From contig NC_091175.1 in NCBI RefSeq assembly GCF_040958095.1, positions 16,350,266 to 16,414,265 of the forward strand: a stretch of DNA of 64,000 nucleotides. Reading direction: 5' to 3'. Made by a program: the position numbers and the translations under genes. Of this stretch, positions 46,375 to 61,292 are shown piece by piece. Position 1 is the first letter of the stretch; every line of letters starts with the position of its first letter. The stretch comes from Procambarus clarkii. Lineage: Eukaryota; Arthropoda; Malacostraca; Decapoda; Cambaridae. Below the pieces are notes generated by a model. That model searched no databases, had not been told where the DNA came from, and was given only the letters and a program-made list of their open reading frames with translations.

Positions 46375-46782
46375 GTCGTACCTAGTAGCTTGAACGCACT
46401 TCTTGGCCTATTATGCAAGGTCCGATTTGCCAAATAGGCGGAGTGATTTTCTTTATTTTCAGTAAATTGTTTCCAATTAGTTTATTTAAATTATTATTAT
46501 TATATTATACTAGGAACATAATTTATTGATTTAGTTATGTTAGTTTAGGTTAGGTTTAGATAGGTTAGATTAGGTTAGGTAATTTTGGTTAGGTTTGGTC
46601 ATATATTTACGTTAGTTTTAACTAAAATTTCAACAAATTAACTTATAAATAATGAAATGGACAGATTTATCATTTCATAAGAAAAAAAATGAGAAAAATA
46701 TATAAATTCAGGAAAACTTGGCTTATTAGGCAAACTGGGCCTTGCATAGTAGAACGAGTACGACGTTCTGGCTACTAGGTAC

Positions 46783-46785
<3 letters not shown>
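46375..46785 (+). mobile_element. TIR element (GTCGTACC family), diverged subfamily, 411 bp
   Basis: The ends are GTCGTACCTAGTAGCTTG and GCTACTAGGTACGAC. The left part carries GGAGTGATTTTCTTTATTTT and ATTATTATTATATTATACTA, shared (reversed) with 49535-49947 and absent from the 357-390 bp copies. The TTAGG-type block is degraded. Confidence 0.9.

Positions 46786-46850
<65 letters not shown>
46786..46850. repeat. (AT)n microsatellite, left flank of the 288-bp-unit palindrome
   Basis: Pure AT run. Confidence 0.97.
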
Positions 46851-46852
<2 letters not shown>

Positions 46853-48457
46853 ACTTTAGAACACTTTCCCACCAGGAGACTCGAACCCTAGCCAGCACAG
46901 AAGCCTTCCAGCAACTGGCATAACAGGTACGCCTTAACCCGCTCCACCACCTGCTCAGACCCTTAAAAGAGATGGTAATTTCGGAGTATTTAAATACCCC
47001 AAAGATCAACACCTCCCAAGAGCACCAGAGCAAGTGAGGGGTCATTTATACGTTAATTTCATCAAGTCCCTGTTAATATGGGAAGACACAGTGTCTCTGC
47101 TTAAGGCACAACTCTCCTAAACACGAGAGTTAAGTATACAACTTTAGAACACTTTCCCACCAGGAGACTCGAACCCTAGCCAGCACAGAAGCCTTCCAGC
47201 AACTGGCATAACAGGTACGCCTTAACCCGCTCCACCACCTGCTCAGACCCTTAAAAGAGATGGTAATTTCGGAGTATTTAAATACCCCAAAGATCAACAC
47301 CTCCCAAGAGCACCAGAGCAAGTGAGGGGTCATTTATACGTTAATTTCATCAAGTCCCTGTTAATATGGGAAGACACAGTGTCTCTGCTTAAGGCACAAC
47401 TCTCCTAAACACGAGAGTTAAGTATACAACTTTAGAACACTTTCCCACCAGGAGACTCGAACCCTAGCCAGCACAGAAGCCTTCCAGCAACTGGCATAAC
47501 AGGTACGCCTTAACCCGCTCCACCACCTGCTCAGACCTGGTGGGAAAGTGTTCTAAAGTTGTATACTTAACTCTCGTGTTTAGGAGAGTTGTGCCTTAAG
47601 CAGAGACACTGTGTCTTCCCATATTAACAGGGACTTGATGAAATTAACGTATAAATGACCCCTCACTTGCTCTGGTGCTCTTGGGAGGTGTTGATCTTTG
47701 GGGTATTTAAATACTCCGAAATTACCATCTCTTTTAAGGGTCTGAGCAGGTGGTGGAGCGGGTTAAGGCGTACCTGTTATGCCAGTTGCTGGAAGGCTTC
47801 TGTGCTGGCTAGGGTTCGAGTCTCCTGGTGGGAAAGTGTTCTAAAGTTGTATACTTAACTCTCGTGTTTAGGAGAGTTGTGCCTTAAGCAGAGACACTGT
47901 GTCTTCCCATATTAACAGGGACTTGATGAAATTAACGTATAAATGACCCCTCACTTGCTCTGGTGCTCTTGGGAGGTGTTGATCTTTGGGGTATTTAAAT
48001 ACTCCGAAATTACCATCTCTTTTAAGGGTCTGAGCAGGTGGTGGAGCGGGTTAAGGCGTACCTGTTATGCCAGTTGCTGGAAGGCTTCTGTGCTGGCTAG
48101 GGTTCGAGTCTCCTGGTGGGAAAGTGTTCTAAAGTTGTATACTTAACTCTCGTGTTTAGGAGAGTTGTGCCTTAAGCAGAGACACTGAGTCTTCCCATAT
48201 TAACAGGGACTTGATGAAATTAACGTATAAATGACCCCTCACTTGCTCTGGTGCTCTTGGGAGGTGTTGATCTTTGGGGTATTTAAATACTCCGAAATTA
48301 CCATCTCTTTTAAGGGTCTGAGCAGGTGGTGGAGCGGGTTAAGGCGTACCTGTTATGCCAGTTGCTGGAAGGCTTCTGTGCTGGCTAGGGTTCGAGTCTC
48401 CTGGTGGGAAAGTGTTCTAAAGTTGTATACTTAACTCTCGTGTTTAGGAGAGTTGTG

Positions 48458-48460
<3 letters not shown>
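46851..48460. mobile_element. 1.6-kb palindrome of 288-bp tRNA-like units in (AT)n
   Basis: CAACTTTAGAACACTTTCCC starts at 46851, 47139 and 47427, exactly 288 bp apart, in - orientation. The array reverses at 47537 and continues as + units to 48460. Arms 46851-47450 and 47538-48137 are about 600 bp each around an 87-bp spacer; the right side runs on for 323 bp. Read on +, a unit holds GGTGGTGGAGCGGGTTAAGG (A-box-like), AGGGTTCGAGTCTCC (B-box-like), CTCGTGTTTAGGAGAG and GGGACTTGATGAAATTAACG. Units are almost identical (one visible change, GTG to GAG near 48187). The repeated 67-residue frames are read-through of the unit. Confidence 0.92.

Positions 48461-48535
<75 letters not shown>
48461..48535. 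repeat. (AT)n microsatellite, right flank of the palindrome
   Basis: Pure AT run directly joined to the unit at TTGTGCCTT and to a TIR element on the right. Confidence 0.97.
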
Positions 48536-49055
<520 letters not shown>

Positions 49056-49067
49056 CACAACTCAAAT

Positions 49068-49451
49068 GTCGTACCTAGTAGCCAGAACTCACTTATCAGC
49101 CTACTATGCAAGGCCCAATTTGCCTAATAAGCCAAGTTTTCATGAATTAATTGTTTTTCGACTACCTAACCTACCTAACCTAACCTAACCTAACTTTTTC
49201 GGCTACCTAACCTAACCTAACCTATAAAGATAGGTTAGGTTAGGTTAGGTAGCGTTGGTTAGGTTTAGTCATATATCTACGTTAATTTTAACTCCAATAA
49301 AAAAAATTGACCTCATACATAATGAAATGGATATCTTTATCATTTCATAAGAAAAAAAATAGAGAAAATATATTAATTCAGGAAAACTTGGCTTATTAGG
49401 CAAATCGGGCTTGCATAGTAGGCTGACAAGTGCGTTCTGGCTATTAGGTAC

Positions 49452-49454
<3 letters not shown>
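49068..49454 (+). mobile_element. TIR element (GTCGTACC family), complete, 387 bp
   Basis: Ends GTCGTACCTAGTAGCCAGAA and CTATTAGGTACGAC. Nearly identical in layout to 48536-48923. Its left flank is the unit scrap GGCACAACTCAAAT, not (AT)n. Confidence 0.93.

Positions 49455-49534
<80 letters not shown>
49455..49534. repeat. (AT)n microsatellite
   Basis: AT run with one CAT interruption. Confidence 0.96.
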
Positions 49535-49947
49535 GTTGTACCTAGTAGCCAGAATGCAGTTCTTGGCCTACTATGCAAGGCCCAATTTGCCTAATAAGCC
49601 AAATTTCCAGAATTTCAATATTTTTCGAATTTTTTTCTTGTGCAATGATAAATCTATTCATTTAATTATGTATGAGCTAATTTTTTATAAATTTGAGTTA
49701 AAACTAACGTAGATATATGACTGAACCTAACCAACCCTACCTAACCTAACCTAACCTATCTTAACCAAACCTAAACTAACATAACTAAATCAATAATTTA
49801 TGTTCTTAATATAATATAATAATAATATTATTTAAAATAAAGCAATGGGAAACAATTTATTGAAAATAAAGAAAATCACTCGGCCTGTTAGCCAAATCGG
49901 ACCTTGCATAGTAGGCCGAAAAGTGCATTCTGGCTACTAGGTACGAC
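49535..49947 (-). mobile_element. TIR element (GTCGTACC family), diverged subfamily, 413 bp
   Basis: Ends GTTGTACCTAGTAGCCAG and CTACTAGGTACGAC. Carries the AATATAATATAATAATAATA and AAAATAAAGAAAATCACTC segment of the 46375 copy in reverse. Confidence 0.9.
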
Positions 49948-49959
49948 ATATATATATAT

Positions 49960-50346
49960 GTCGTACCTAGTAGCCAGAACTCACTTCTCAGCCTACTATT
50001 CAAGGCCCGATTTGCCTAATAAGCCAAGTTTTCCTGAATTAATATATTTACTATAATTTTTTTCTTATGAAATGATAAAGCAACCCTTTTCTCTATGTAT
50101 GAGGTCAATTTTTTTTTATTGGAGTTAAAATTAACGTAGATATATGACCGAACCTAACCAACCCTACCTAACCTAACCTAACCTATATTTATAGGTAAGG
50201 TTAGGTTAGGTAGCCAAAAAAAGCTAGGTTAGGTTAGGTTAGGTAGGTTAGGTAGACGAAAAAATATTAATTCAGGAAAACTTGGCTTATTAGGCAAATC
50301 GGGCCTTGAATAGTAGGCTGAGAAGTGCGTTTTGGCTATTAGGTAC

Positions 50347-50349
<3 letters not shown>
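49960..50349 (-). mobile_element. TIR element (GTCGTACC family), complete, 390 bp
   Basis: Ends GTCGTACCTAGTAGCCAGAA and GGCTATTAGGTACGAC. Separated from the previous copy by only 12 bp of AT. The centre has CTATATTTATAG, a variant of the palindromic hinge. Confidence 0.93.

Positions 50350-50438
<89 letters not shown>
50350..50438. repeat. (AT)n microsatellite
   Basis: Pure AT run ending in ACACACA. Confidence 0.96.
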
Positions 50439-50444
<6 letters not shown>

Positions 50445-50787
50445 AATGCGTTTCTATTCTGTATCAGTGCACATTGTCTTGCCTTCTGTGTAAAGATATT
50501 ATATAAATATATTTAGTTTGCCAATCGGGAAAAAAATGCAGTTAAAATATTTGAAGTGAATGTCAACCAAAAAATAAAAGCTAATAAAAAAAGGTTTGCA
50601 AATAATATTTTGGATCTGGCGCGTGGTGGGCAAATATTTTTTTTTTGGCAAGTTGAGTTTTGCAGTTAAAAAAGTAAAAGGCTTAGTGTTCCCAAAAATG
50701 GCAAACACAAACCAGAAGAGATGTGTAGCTTTTTCCCCTAACATAGAAGTGCTGGATTTGACCCTAGAAATATAAAACACACGAATT
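50439..50787. other. no gene seen
   Basis: AT-rich sequence between two (AT)n tracts. The - strand frame (50499-50780) has no recognised domain. Confidence 0.4.
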
Positions 50788-50812
50788 ATATATATATATA
50801 TATATATATATA

Positions 50813-50888
<76 letters not shown>
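50788..50888. repeat. (AT)n microsatellite
   Basis: AT run with one CTAT interruption, left flank of the 163-bp palindrome. Confidence 0.96.
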
Positions 50889-52799
<1,911 letters not shown>

Positions 52800-52900
52800 T
52801 GGGATATGATGAAGGAATGAAGGAACGATGCTCACCACTTGGACCATCGGGAATCGAACGCCGATCTCCCTCCATTTTTGACGAAAATTTAACATAACCT
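52800..52900 (-). mobile_element. tRNA-derived SINE fragment, decayed
   Basis: On -, GGCGTTCGATTCCCGATGG (B-box-like) then TCCAAGTGGTGAGCATCGT. It matches the order seen in the family at 58004 and 59265. Confidence 0.6.
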
Positions 52901-53251
52901 TGATCTTAACACATTCAACAAACAAAATTCTGCAGAGCATTTTATTATTTGCAAAGAAGTTTACTGAATAATAATTTGGTTTAATTATTGAAATGCAAAA
53001 TTATAACACAAAAAAGTGACATGACATTTAAATAAAAAATGCACTTCCATTATCAGGCGAAAAACTGCAAATCGTTGGAACTGGATTTATTACTCTTGAG
53101 TAATTTATATATGCCATTTAAATTACATTTAAGCGTTTTTAAGTAGCAAAGACTATAATGACATTCTAATAGAACAATGAATATAAATAATGTGTGTCAA
53201 GCACGAAGCATACAGCATTGTATTGTAGTGTAGTGTGTGTGTGTGAGTGTA
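52901..53251. other. no gene seen
   Basis: AT-rich sequence leading to a GTGTGTG patch at 53233-53268. Confidence 0.4.
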
Positions 53252-53261
53252 TGAGTGTGTG

Positions 53262-53596
53262 TGTACTCACCTAGTTGTACTCACCTAGTTGTGTTTGCGG
53301 GGGTTGAGCTCTGGCTCTTTGGTCCCGCCTCTCAACCGTCAATCAACTGATGTACAGATTCCTGAGCCTACTGGGCTCTGCCACATCACCACATCACTTA
53401 CTAGTGCATTCCATTTACTAACTACTCTGACACTGAAAAAGTTCTTTCTAATGTCTCTGTGGCTCATTTGGGTACTCAGCTTCCACTTATGTCCCCTTGT
53501 TCGCGTCCCTCCAGTGTTGAATAGTTCATCCTTGTTTACCCGGCCGATTCCCCTGAGGATTTTGTAGGTTGTGATCATGTCCCCTCTTACTCTCCT
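53262..53596 (-). pseudogene. LINE-A 3' fragment, 5' end joined to (GT/AC)n
   Basis: On -, RVRGDMITTYKILRGIGRVN, KDELFNTGGTRTRGHKWKLS and HRDIRKNFFSVRVVSKWNAL, then the LINE-A 3' UTR and a double ACTAGGTGAGTAC tail. The 5' end breaks into ACACACAC at 53597-53611, which is the tail of the next fragment. Confidence 0.92.
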
Positions 53597-53611
53597 GTGT
53601 GTGTGTGTGTG

Positions 53612-54347
53612 TGTACTCACCTAATTGTGCTTGCGGGGGTTGAGCTTTGGCTCTTTGGTCCCGCCTCTCAACCGTCAATCAACTGGTGCACAGATTCCTG
53701 AGCCTACTGAGCTCTATCATATCTACATTTGAAACTGTGTATGGAGTCAGCCTCCCCCACATCACTTCCTAGTGCATTCCATTTACTAACTACTCTGACA
53801 TTGAACAAGTTCTTTCTAATGTCTCTGTGGCTCTCTTGGGTACTCAGCTTCCACCTGTGTCCCCTTGTTCGCGTCCCTCCAGTGTTGAATAGTTCATCCT
53901 TGTTTACCCGGTCGATTCCCCTGAGGATTTTGAAGGTTGTGATCATGTCCCCCTTACTCTTCTGTCTTCCAGTGTCGTAAGGTGCATTTCCCGCAGCCTT
54001 TCCTCATAACTCATGCCTCTTAGTTCTGGGACTAGTCTAGTAGCATACCTTTAGACTTTTTCCAGCTTCGTCTTGTGCTTGACAAGGGACGGGCTCCATG
54101 CTGGGGCCGCATACTCCAGGATTGGTCTTACATATGTGGTGTACAAGATTCTGAATGATTCCTTACACAGGTTCCTGACCGCCGTTCTGATGTTAGCCAG
54201 CCTCGCATATGTCGCAGACGTTATTCTCTTTATGTGGGCTTCAGGAGACAGGTTTGGTGTGATATCAACTCCTAGATCTTTCTCTCTGTTTCATTAAGTA
54301 CTTCATCTCCTATTCTGTATCCTGTGTCTGGCCTGCTTCTTGGGGAT
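53612..54347 (-). pseudogene. LINE-A 3' fragment, longer, 5' end joined to (AC)n
   Basis: On -, it begins RPDTGYRIGDEVLNETE just after a long (AC)n tract. It continues DLGVDITPNLSPEAHIKRIT (shifted), YVRPILEYAAPAWSP, KLEKV with a frameshift at the same site class as copy 2 (near 54053), RGDMITTFKILRGIDRVNKD and WKLSTQESHRDIRKNLFNVR, with the stop after CRYDRAQ. The 3' UTR and AATTAGGTGAGTAC tail end in AC. Inactive. Confidence 0.92.
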
Positions 54348-54470
<123 letters not shown>

Positions 54471-54762
54471 TCAAGCATGCAGCATTGTATTGCGAATCAA
54501 GGTCGCAACTGGTGTGTTATCAAGTGCTTCCTGACCACCCAGCAAGTACACCTTAGTTCCGGACTATGTCCTAAACTAAGGTAAACTCTGTGTATATACA
54601 CCGAGAAGCATGGCACACATCGCGCGACGCTGCTCTACCTGCGGGATTCGCACTGCGGTAGAGGAACCAGCGGGGAATGCGGCAGCAACTGCGGCGTCTC
54701 CTACATCCACTGGGACCGTACGTAGAGGCTGCACATAGTTGACTCTATGTCCAAGTGTAACA
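54471..54762. other. GC-richer stretch, no gene confirmed
   Basis: 54600-54730 is GC-rich against AT-rich surroundings (GCGCGACGCTGCTCTACC, GCGGCAGCAACTGCGGC). No reading frame with splice sites or a known domain was recognised. Confidence 0.35.
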
Positions 54763-54930
54763 ATAATTCAACGTTTAACTGTCGTTATCAACAATTAATT
54801 CAACGTTGAATTCTCGTTACCAACGCTAATTCATTGTTACATTCTCATTACCAACGTTAATTCATTGTTACATTCTCATTACCAACGTTAATTCATTGTT
54901 ACATTCTCATTACCAACGTTATTTCAACAT
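54763..54930. repeat. 31-bp minisatellite, about 5 copies
   Basis: ACCAACGTTAATTCATTG then TTACATTCTCATT recurs with an exact 31-bp spacing in the last three copies. Earlier copies (AACAATTAATTCAACGTTG) are diverged. Confidence 0.95.
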
Positions 54931-55796
54931 GAAATTAACGTTATTCTTGGATATTGTGCCCACTGGGAATCTCTTCCAGACAAGCCCTATTTAAACTAAA
55001 TTTACACCATTTTTTGTTTGTCCCCTTAACTCCCCTTGCCACTTCGGGGGGGGGGGGGATAAGGTTATTTGATCTAGCTAAGGAGCCCAGCGACCCAGTC
55101 ACAGGGCATGGGCCGCATAGACCCCGCAGCAGTAACCCTAAAAACATATTACAACTAAAAACAAACTAAAATTCTTGTATGTGGCCTACGATGTAAGGGA
55201 AAAAAACACAAGGAGATATACAAAAGATATATACTAAAATATAACATAAAGAAAAATAAAATAGGGGCATGCCATCAAAAAGAATGAATTACGTCTTAAA
55301 ATGAGACGATCAGCTATTACATGTCATGCGCGCATGGAAAATAAAAGTCACGGCGGGGGATGCATGCCTGGCTTGAACTAATCAAGTCCCCGGAGAGGCA
55401 AAAGGAACATGAGCGCATGTGTCCTTCCGGCCGTAGCTTATCCTCTCACGGGTTCGGTCAAGCCACCCACCATCTACAAAACAGCCACTGGGGAAGTGGT
55501 GCCCCAAGATGACGTCCGGCACCGTAGCCGGAGTCCACTCACCCTAGTTGTTTCCTGGGTGTTTGGGGCACAAGGGTAAGACCACCCATGCCCATGTCCA
55601 GGGGTGATCATTATTAACTCATTAACCCGGACTCATTAACCCATGAGTCCGGGCACCCGGGCAAGTCCTGTATCCCGACGTCACATTCCAGTGACGTTAA
55701 TGAGCAAGTCAGCCATAAAAAAGTCGTAACATATAACACTCTTCGACTGACAGTGAAGACATCAACAGCCCTCACCGATATTTCTCTTTGGGGGCA
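54931..55796. other. unclassified GC-rich block, possible mobile element
   Basis: 55040-55720 is unusually GC-rich for this window. It contains a G12 run (55046-55057), CCCAGCGACCCAGTCACAGG, GTCCGGCACCGTAGCCGG (GC palindrome-like) and the repeated phrases CATTAACCCGGACTCATTAA and CCCATGAGTCCGGGCACCC. No ORF over 70 codons and no known domain. Style suggests a transposable element or structured repeat; identity unknown. Confidence 0.4.
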
Positions 55797-56106
55797 TTTA
55801 TTACCCAGGGGAGTAATCTATTACCCAGGGGGGATAATTTATTATCCAGGGGGTAACCTATTACCTAGGAGGTAATCTATTTCCCAGGGGGGTAATCTAT
55901 TACCCAGGGGGATAATCTATTTCCCAGTGGGCAATCTATTACCCATGGAGTAATTTATTACCCAGGGGGTAATCTATTACCCAGGGGAGTAATCTATTAC
56001 CCAGGGGGTAATCTATTACCCAGGGGGATAACCTTTACCCAGGGGGATCACCTATTACCCAGGGGGATAACCTATTACCCAGGAAAGTAATCTATTACCC
56101 AGGGGA
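55797..56106. repeat. 17-20-bp TATTACCCAGGGGGTAATC minisatellite, about 16 copies
   Basis: Units are TAATCTATTACCCAGGGGG with length changes in the G run. GGGTAA and TTACCC occur in every unit, so each can pair with its neighbour in inverted fashion. Confidence 0.95.
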
Positions 56107-58003
56107 TGTACAGCTTTACACAATAGGCGAAATTAGACACGGCTTTAACTGTTTAGAACTCATGTCAAATGGAATTTCAAAACCGAAAATAATATTGGTA
56201 AATGACACTATCTAAATAGCTTATGCTTAGTAATTCTGGTTGATGTACGACTTAGCCCATCATTGTCCAGTCGGTAGTTCGTGTGCCTGAGAAGAATCGT
56301 TAGTTCCGTCTTACTGCTTCAATATGTATTCACAGATTCATCACGCTTTTATGATTTTCATTGTGCATCTGTTCACTGATATTCGAATTCCCCGGCACGT
56401 TCAGAGTGCAAAACATGGGTTAATTAACTTTCATTGTAAAATGAAATCGTGGACGATGTAATTTCATGACTTCGAAATTAGTGTCTTTTTTATAGTAAAT
56501 TATTAGAGCATCAGTCAAATAATTTAGCGCATCAATCAAATCTTTGAGGTCCTTTTTAAACGATTTATTTCGCAAACTGCGTCGTCAAGAGACGACCTGG
56601 ATTGATGGTGTTGTTGTCGCTTGACTGACCAGGCAATCTCCTTGCTGCAATTCTTTGATTTATTTCCTCTCCGCCCTGCAATCCTCCTCTCACTATTTTC
56701 AAAATTCCTCCCTTTTTCTTGCTTCTTTACCTCCGTCTCTTCCCTCAATCCTCCATTCGTCCCCATTCCTAATTCATCAGTTCCCTCCTCTGTGATTTTT
56801 TGTGACAAACGTAAGCACCACACACCATAAAGTACAAGAGATGCTGGGAGGAGAGAACTTAACATTGATTAGTAGTTGATGCCAAATCAGGAAAGCACTG
56901 ACCAACGCTCAAACATTAGGGCGAGAGGTGGACAAATATTCATCAATCTATTTCCCCAGGCTCGAGCCCCGGAAACGGACGCTCGCGCAGGAGGAAAGAG
57001 ATGCAGACGCGACAAGTTGAAAGATGGAGAAAGTACACTAAGTGATCGCTAAGGAATGAAAAGACATTTGGTATGGCTTCAAAGAGGATCTATTGAAGAC
57101 TTTTGGAGGGTGTTCGTGGAGCAGGAAATAGGGTGGAGAGGGTAGGAGAGCATCGGGGTAGGGAGGCCTAATGGAGGCGGGGCAAAACTTCGAAGGGGAA
57201 AAGTGAGATTATAGGGAAAAGGGGGAAGGGGATATGCAGAGAAGGGGAAGGGAAATGGAGAGGGAGGAAAGGAGAGAGAGAGATTGGAGAGGAAAACAGG
57301 GATGAGGGAAAGGAAGAGATGGGAAAGTGGAGAATATAAAGATGATAATCGGAAGGTGAAAGGAAATATAAACGGGCAAAGTTCAAAGGAAGGAGGATAA
57401 AGTTCAGAGATAAGGATAATTTTACCTAATTGCCGGAACATTTTCCGTTATTTCGTATTATTTCTGAAAAAAAAAGAATCTAGAGTCCTTTACAATGAAC
57501 ATATTAAAGTACCTTACAATGAACATATTACATTGTTATAAAAAGAAAAGAAAATAGTTATTTAACTATATCGTTAAATGTGTTGAGGCAAAAATATTCA
57601 TAGCTGTATTTAATAGATCACGATGCAACAACCTTTCCTCTTGCATAACAGATCGTATTTTGACGTAAAACTTACCAAAGTCAAAGTAACGTAATAAAAA
57701 TCCTAGTGGCTTGCAAAATTGACGACGTCTGGTTTTCAATTAGATTCAGGTTCTTTAGTACATTATTTTAATGACGTTGTGAACGATTGAGAAGACGGGC
57801 TGGAAGCTAAGTTAGTTTTGGTTTAAATTTGACATTTTGAAATACATTATATAATAAACTTATTGATATGTTTATCAACACAGAGGTGAAAATGTTCAAT
57901 AATAACTTTTATCGAAGTAATCTTAGGGATCACTGAGGTATCCCTAAGATAATTAATGACCTTCCCCCAGGGAGTGACGGAGTGAATTATCAGGGAAAAG
58001 CAC
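56107..58003. other. no gene seen; purine-rich patch
   Basis: 57110-57400 is purine-rich on + (GGGGAAGGGAAATGGAGAGG). A hairpin with 11-bp arms lies at 57920-57950 (ATCTTAGGGAT mirrored). No coding region recognised. Confidence 0.5.
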
Positions 58004-58150
58004 CAAACCATTTCGACTATATAACACTTGGCAGGGGTCAGGATAAGGATTTGGGATGGGACGGGGAAAAGGAGTGGTGCCCAACCACTTTTGAGGGAAT
58101 ATTGTGTTGTGACGGTCCTGCATGAAGCAAGACCGTCACAACACATGCCC
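58004..58150 (-). mobile_element. SINE 3' region with internal hairpin
   Basis: On -, GTGGTTGGGCACCACTCC, CCGTCCCATCCCAAATCC and TTATCCTGACCCCTGCC follow the copy at 38864. A 14-bp-arm hairpin (GTGTTGTGACGGTC mirrored, 58104-58117 and 58131-58144) replaces the expected tRNA-like head. Confidence 0.75.
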
Positions 58151-58952
<802 letters not shown>

Positions 58953-59264
58953 AAATACCAAAATGGTTTATTCTGCATTATCTAGCTTGAACTAGATGTT
59001 AATATATTACAGAAAGGGAATAACGAACTGAAACAAATTAAAAGTAAGCGTTTTCAAGACGAGGAACAGGGTCGGTGGTACACGTGTTGGTCTACCACAT
59101 AAAAGTGGATAGATCGCTCACATGAATTTTAGTTCTTGTATTTTACTAAAAAAACTTAGTTTTTGCATTTTTATTTGTCCTCCGGAGAGACATATAAGTA
59201 TCAAGAGAAAGCGATAAGCCAGTATGTGTATATATTTCTTGCATGGGGAATGAGTTCTGAAGGA

Positions 59265-59365
59265 GAGGGAAAGATGTCCAACCACATGTACTATTGGGGA
59301 TCGAACACCGTCCCTGTAAAAAGTGAGGCCATCATCCGACCAGCCCAAGTGGTTGGGTAAATATA
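59265..59365 (-). mobile_element. tRNA-derived SINE, head preserved but diverged
   Basis: On -, CCAACCACTTGGGCTGGTCGG (A-box region) and GGACGGTGTTCGATCCCCAA (B box) are followed by a pyrimidine-rich body and a 3' region resembling GCTTATCGCTTTCTCTTGAT. It is the most complete head of this SINE family here. Confidence 0.7.
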
Positions 59366-60580
59366 TCCGGAAATACTGACTGTAGTAAAAAATTTTGTAT
59401 ATTTCATCCACGTTAATGAATAACAATGTTACATAGACTTCCTCTCAAAACCCAGATTCTCTCGCGTATCATTTTCTCAACAGTATAACGTAGCGTGTTT
59501 CTGGGGAGTTGATCATAATGAAGATCACAGCCGGAGAGGGCATTATCCTGGAGGGAAGGAGAGACCCCTTTGTTCCGGCAGAGGTGGCCACAAAGGCTGG
59601 CGGTGCCCTTGATATTCTCTTGCCTCTCGAGCTTCTCCCCTGACACACTCTTTTACTACCCTCATCCAAACATCATCTACAGCAGCCATGAGATGCTGTC
59701 TTCAGAGTCCGCATTGCCGTGGAATGCAAGATGCGCGCTTTTCACAGTACGCATTACTTTATTTTTCATGAGGTTTGCTCCCTAGTAGTACGCATTGTTG
59801 TTGAAGACACGAGGAACGGTTTTTGCACAACGCATTGTTGTAAAAAATCGAGGAACTGGCCTAGTAGAACACAGAGAACGAACCTAAAGCTCGAGAGGAG
59901 CAACACTCTCAGTACATATTTTTCTAGTATCCACGAGGTGAGGACCTCTTGGTTAACATGGTTTACCGTCACGAGTGGGAACTCAAGATATTATACATCT
60001 ACATATAAAATCAAGATCAAATGTTTCACGACGAACTGGATGCCATAAATGAATGGATACGGGACACCTTCCTTGTATAAATACTGAATGTATGTTTGTT
60101 TATCGCAGAGTTTATTCTTAGGCGTTTGGGAATATCGGAAGTATTGGCGTCTGAACAGGGCAGAAATTTAAGATATAAACCAGTGTTTATATCTCCCTCT
60201 CAGGAACCCTGCATTCTCTCACTCTCCCTGATCCTCCTATCTCTCCCATTTTGTTTCGATCTTGTCCTACAGTCCCCTGGCTGCCCCCAAGTTCGGATTT
60301 CTCCCACAGTCTCGGCCTCTTCCTTAGACTCTGCTTCTACCACAGTCATTGCCTCTCCCTCCCTTGCGTTCGAGTTGGAAACTGTAGAGGAAGGTCAATC
60401 GTGGCGAGATTAAAGTCAGCTAGGAACCTGTAATCCTCCAGGAATGACAGGTTTACAGTGTATTCTCAATGGACTTGATGCATTTGCAGACGTTAACTTT
60501 ACTCTCCTCATTGACGCTTGGATGAGTTCGAATAACAAGCCGAGGACCCTTAGCAACTTTGGTGTGCAGAGTGATGGCTA
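59366..60580. other. no gene seen
   Basis: Mixed composition with several short frames (59719-60048, 60096-60413) lacking recognised domains. The direct words CGCATTGTTGTTGAAGACA and CGCATTGTTGTAAAAAATC, each with a CGAGGAAC follow-on, hint at an old tandem duplication at 59790-59860. Confidence 0.4.
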
Positions 60581-60587
60581 ACTCTCT

Positions 60588-61290
<703 letters not shown>

Positions 61291-61292
<2 letters not shown>

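Noticed and set aside
47655..48434. Three identical 67-residue proteins in tandem (MTPHLLWCSW...)
   Set aside because: Read-through of the 288-bp tRNA-like unit; the same frame appears mirrored in the other half of the palindrome. There is no protein-like feature and the frame runs through the A and B boxes.
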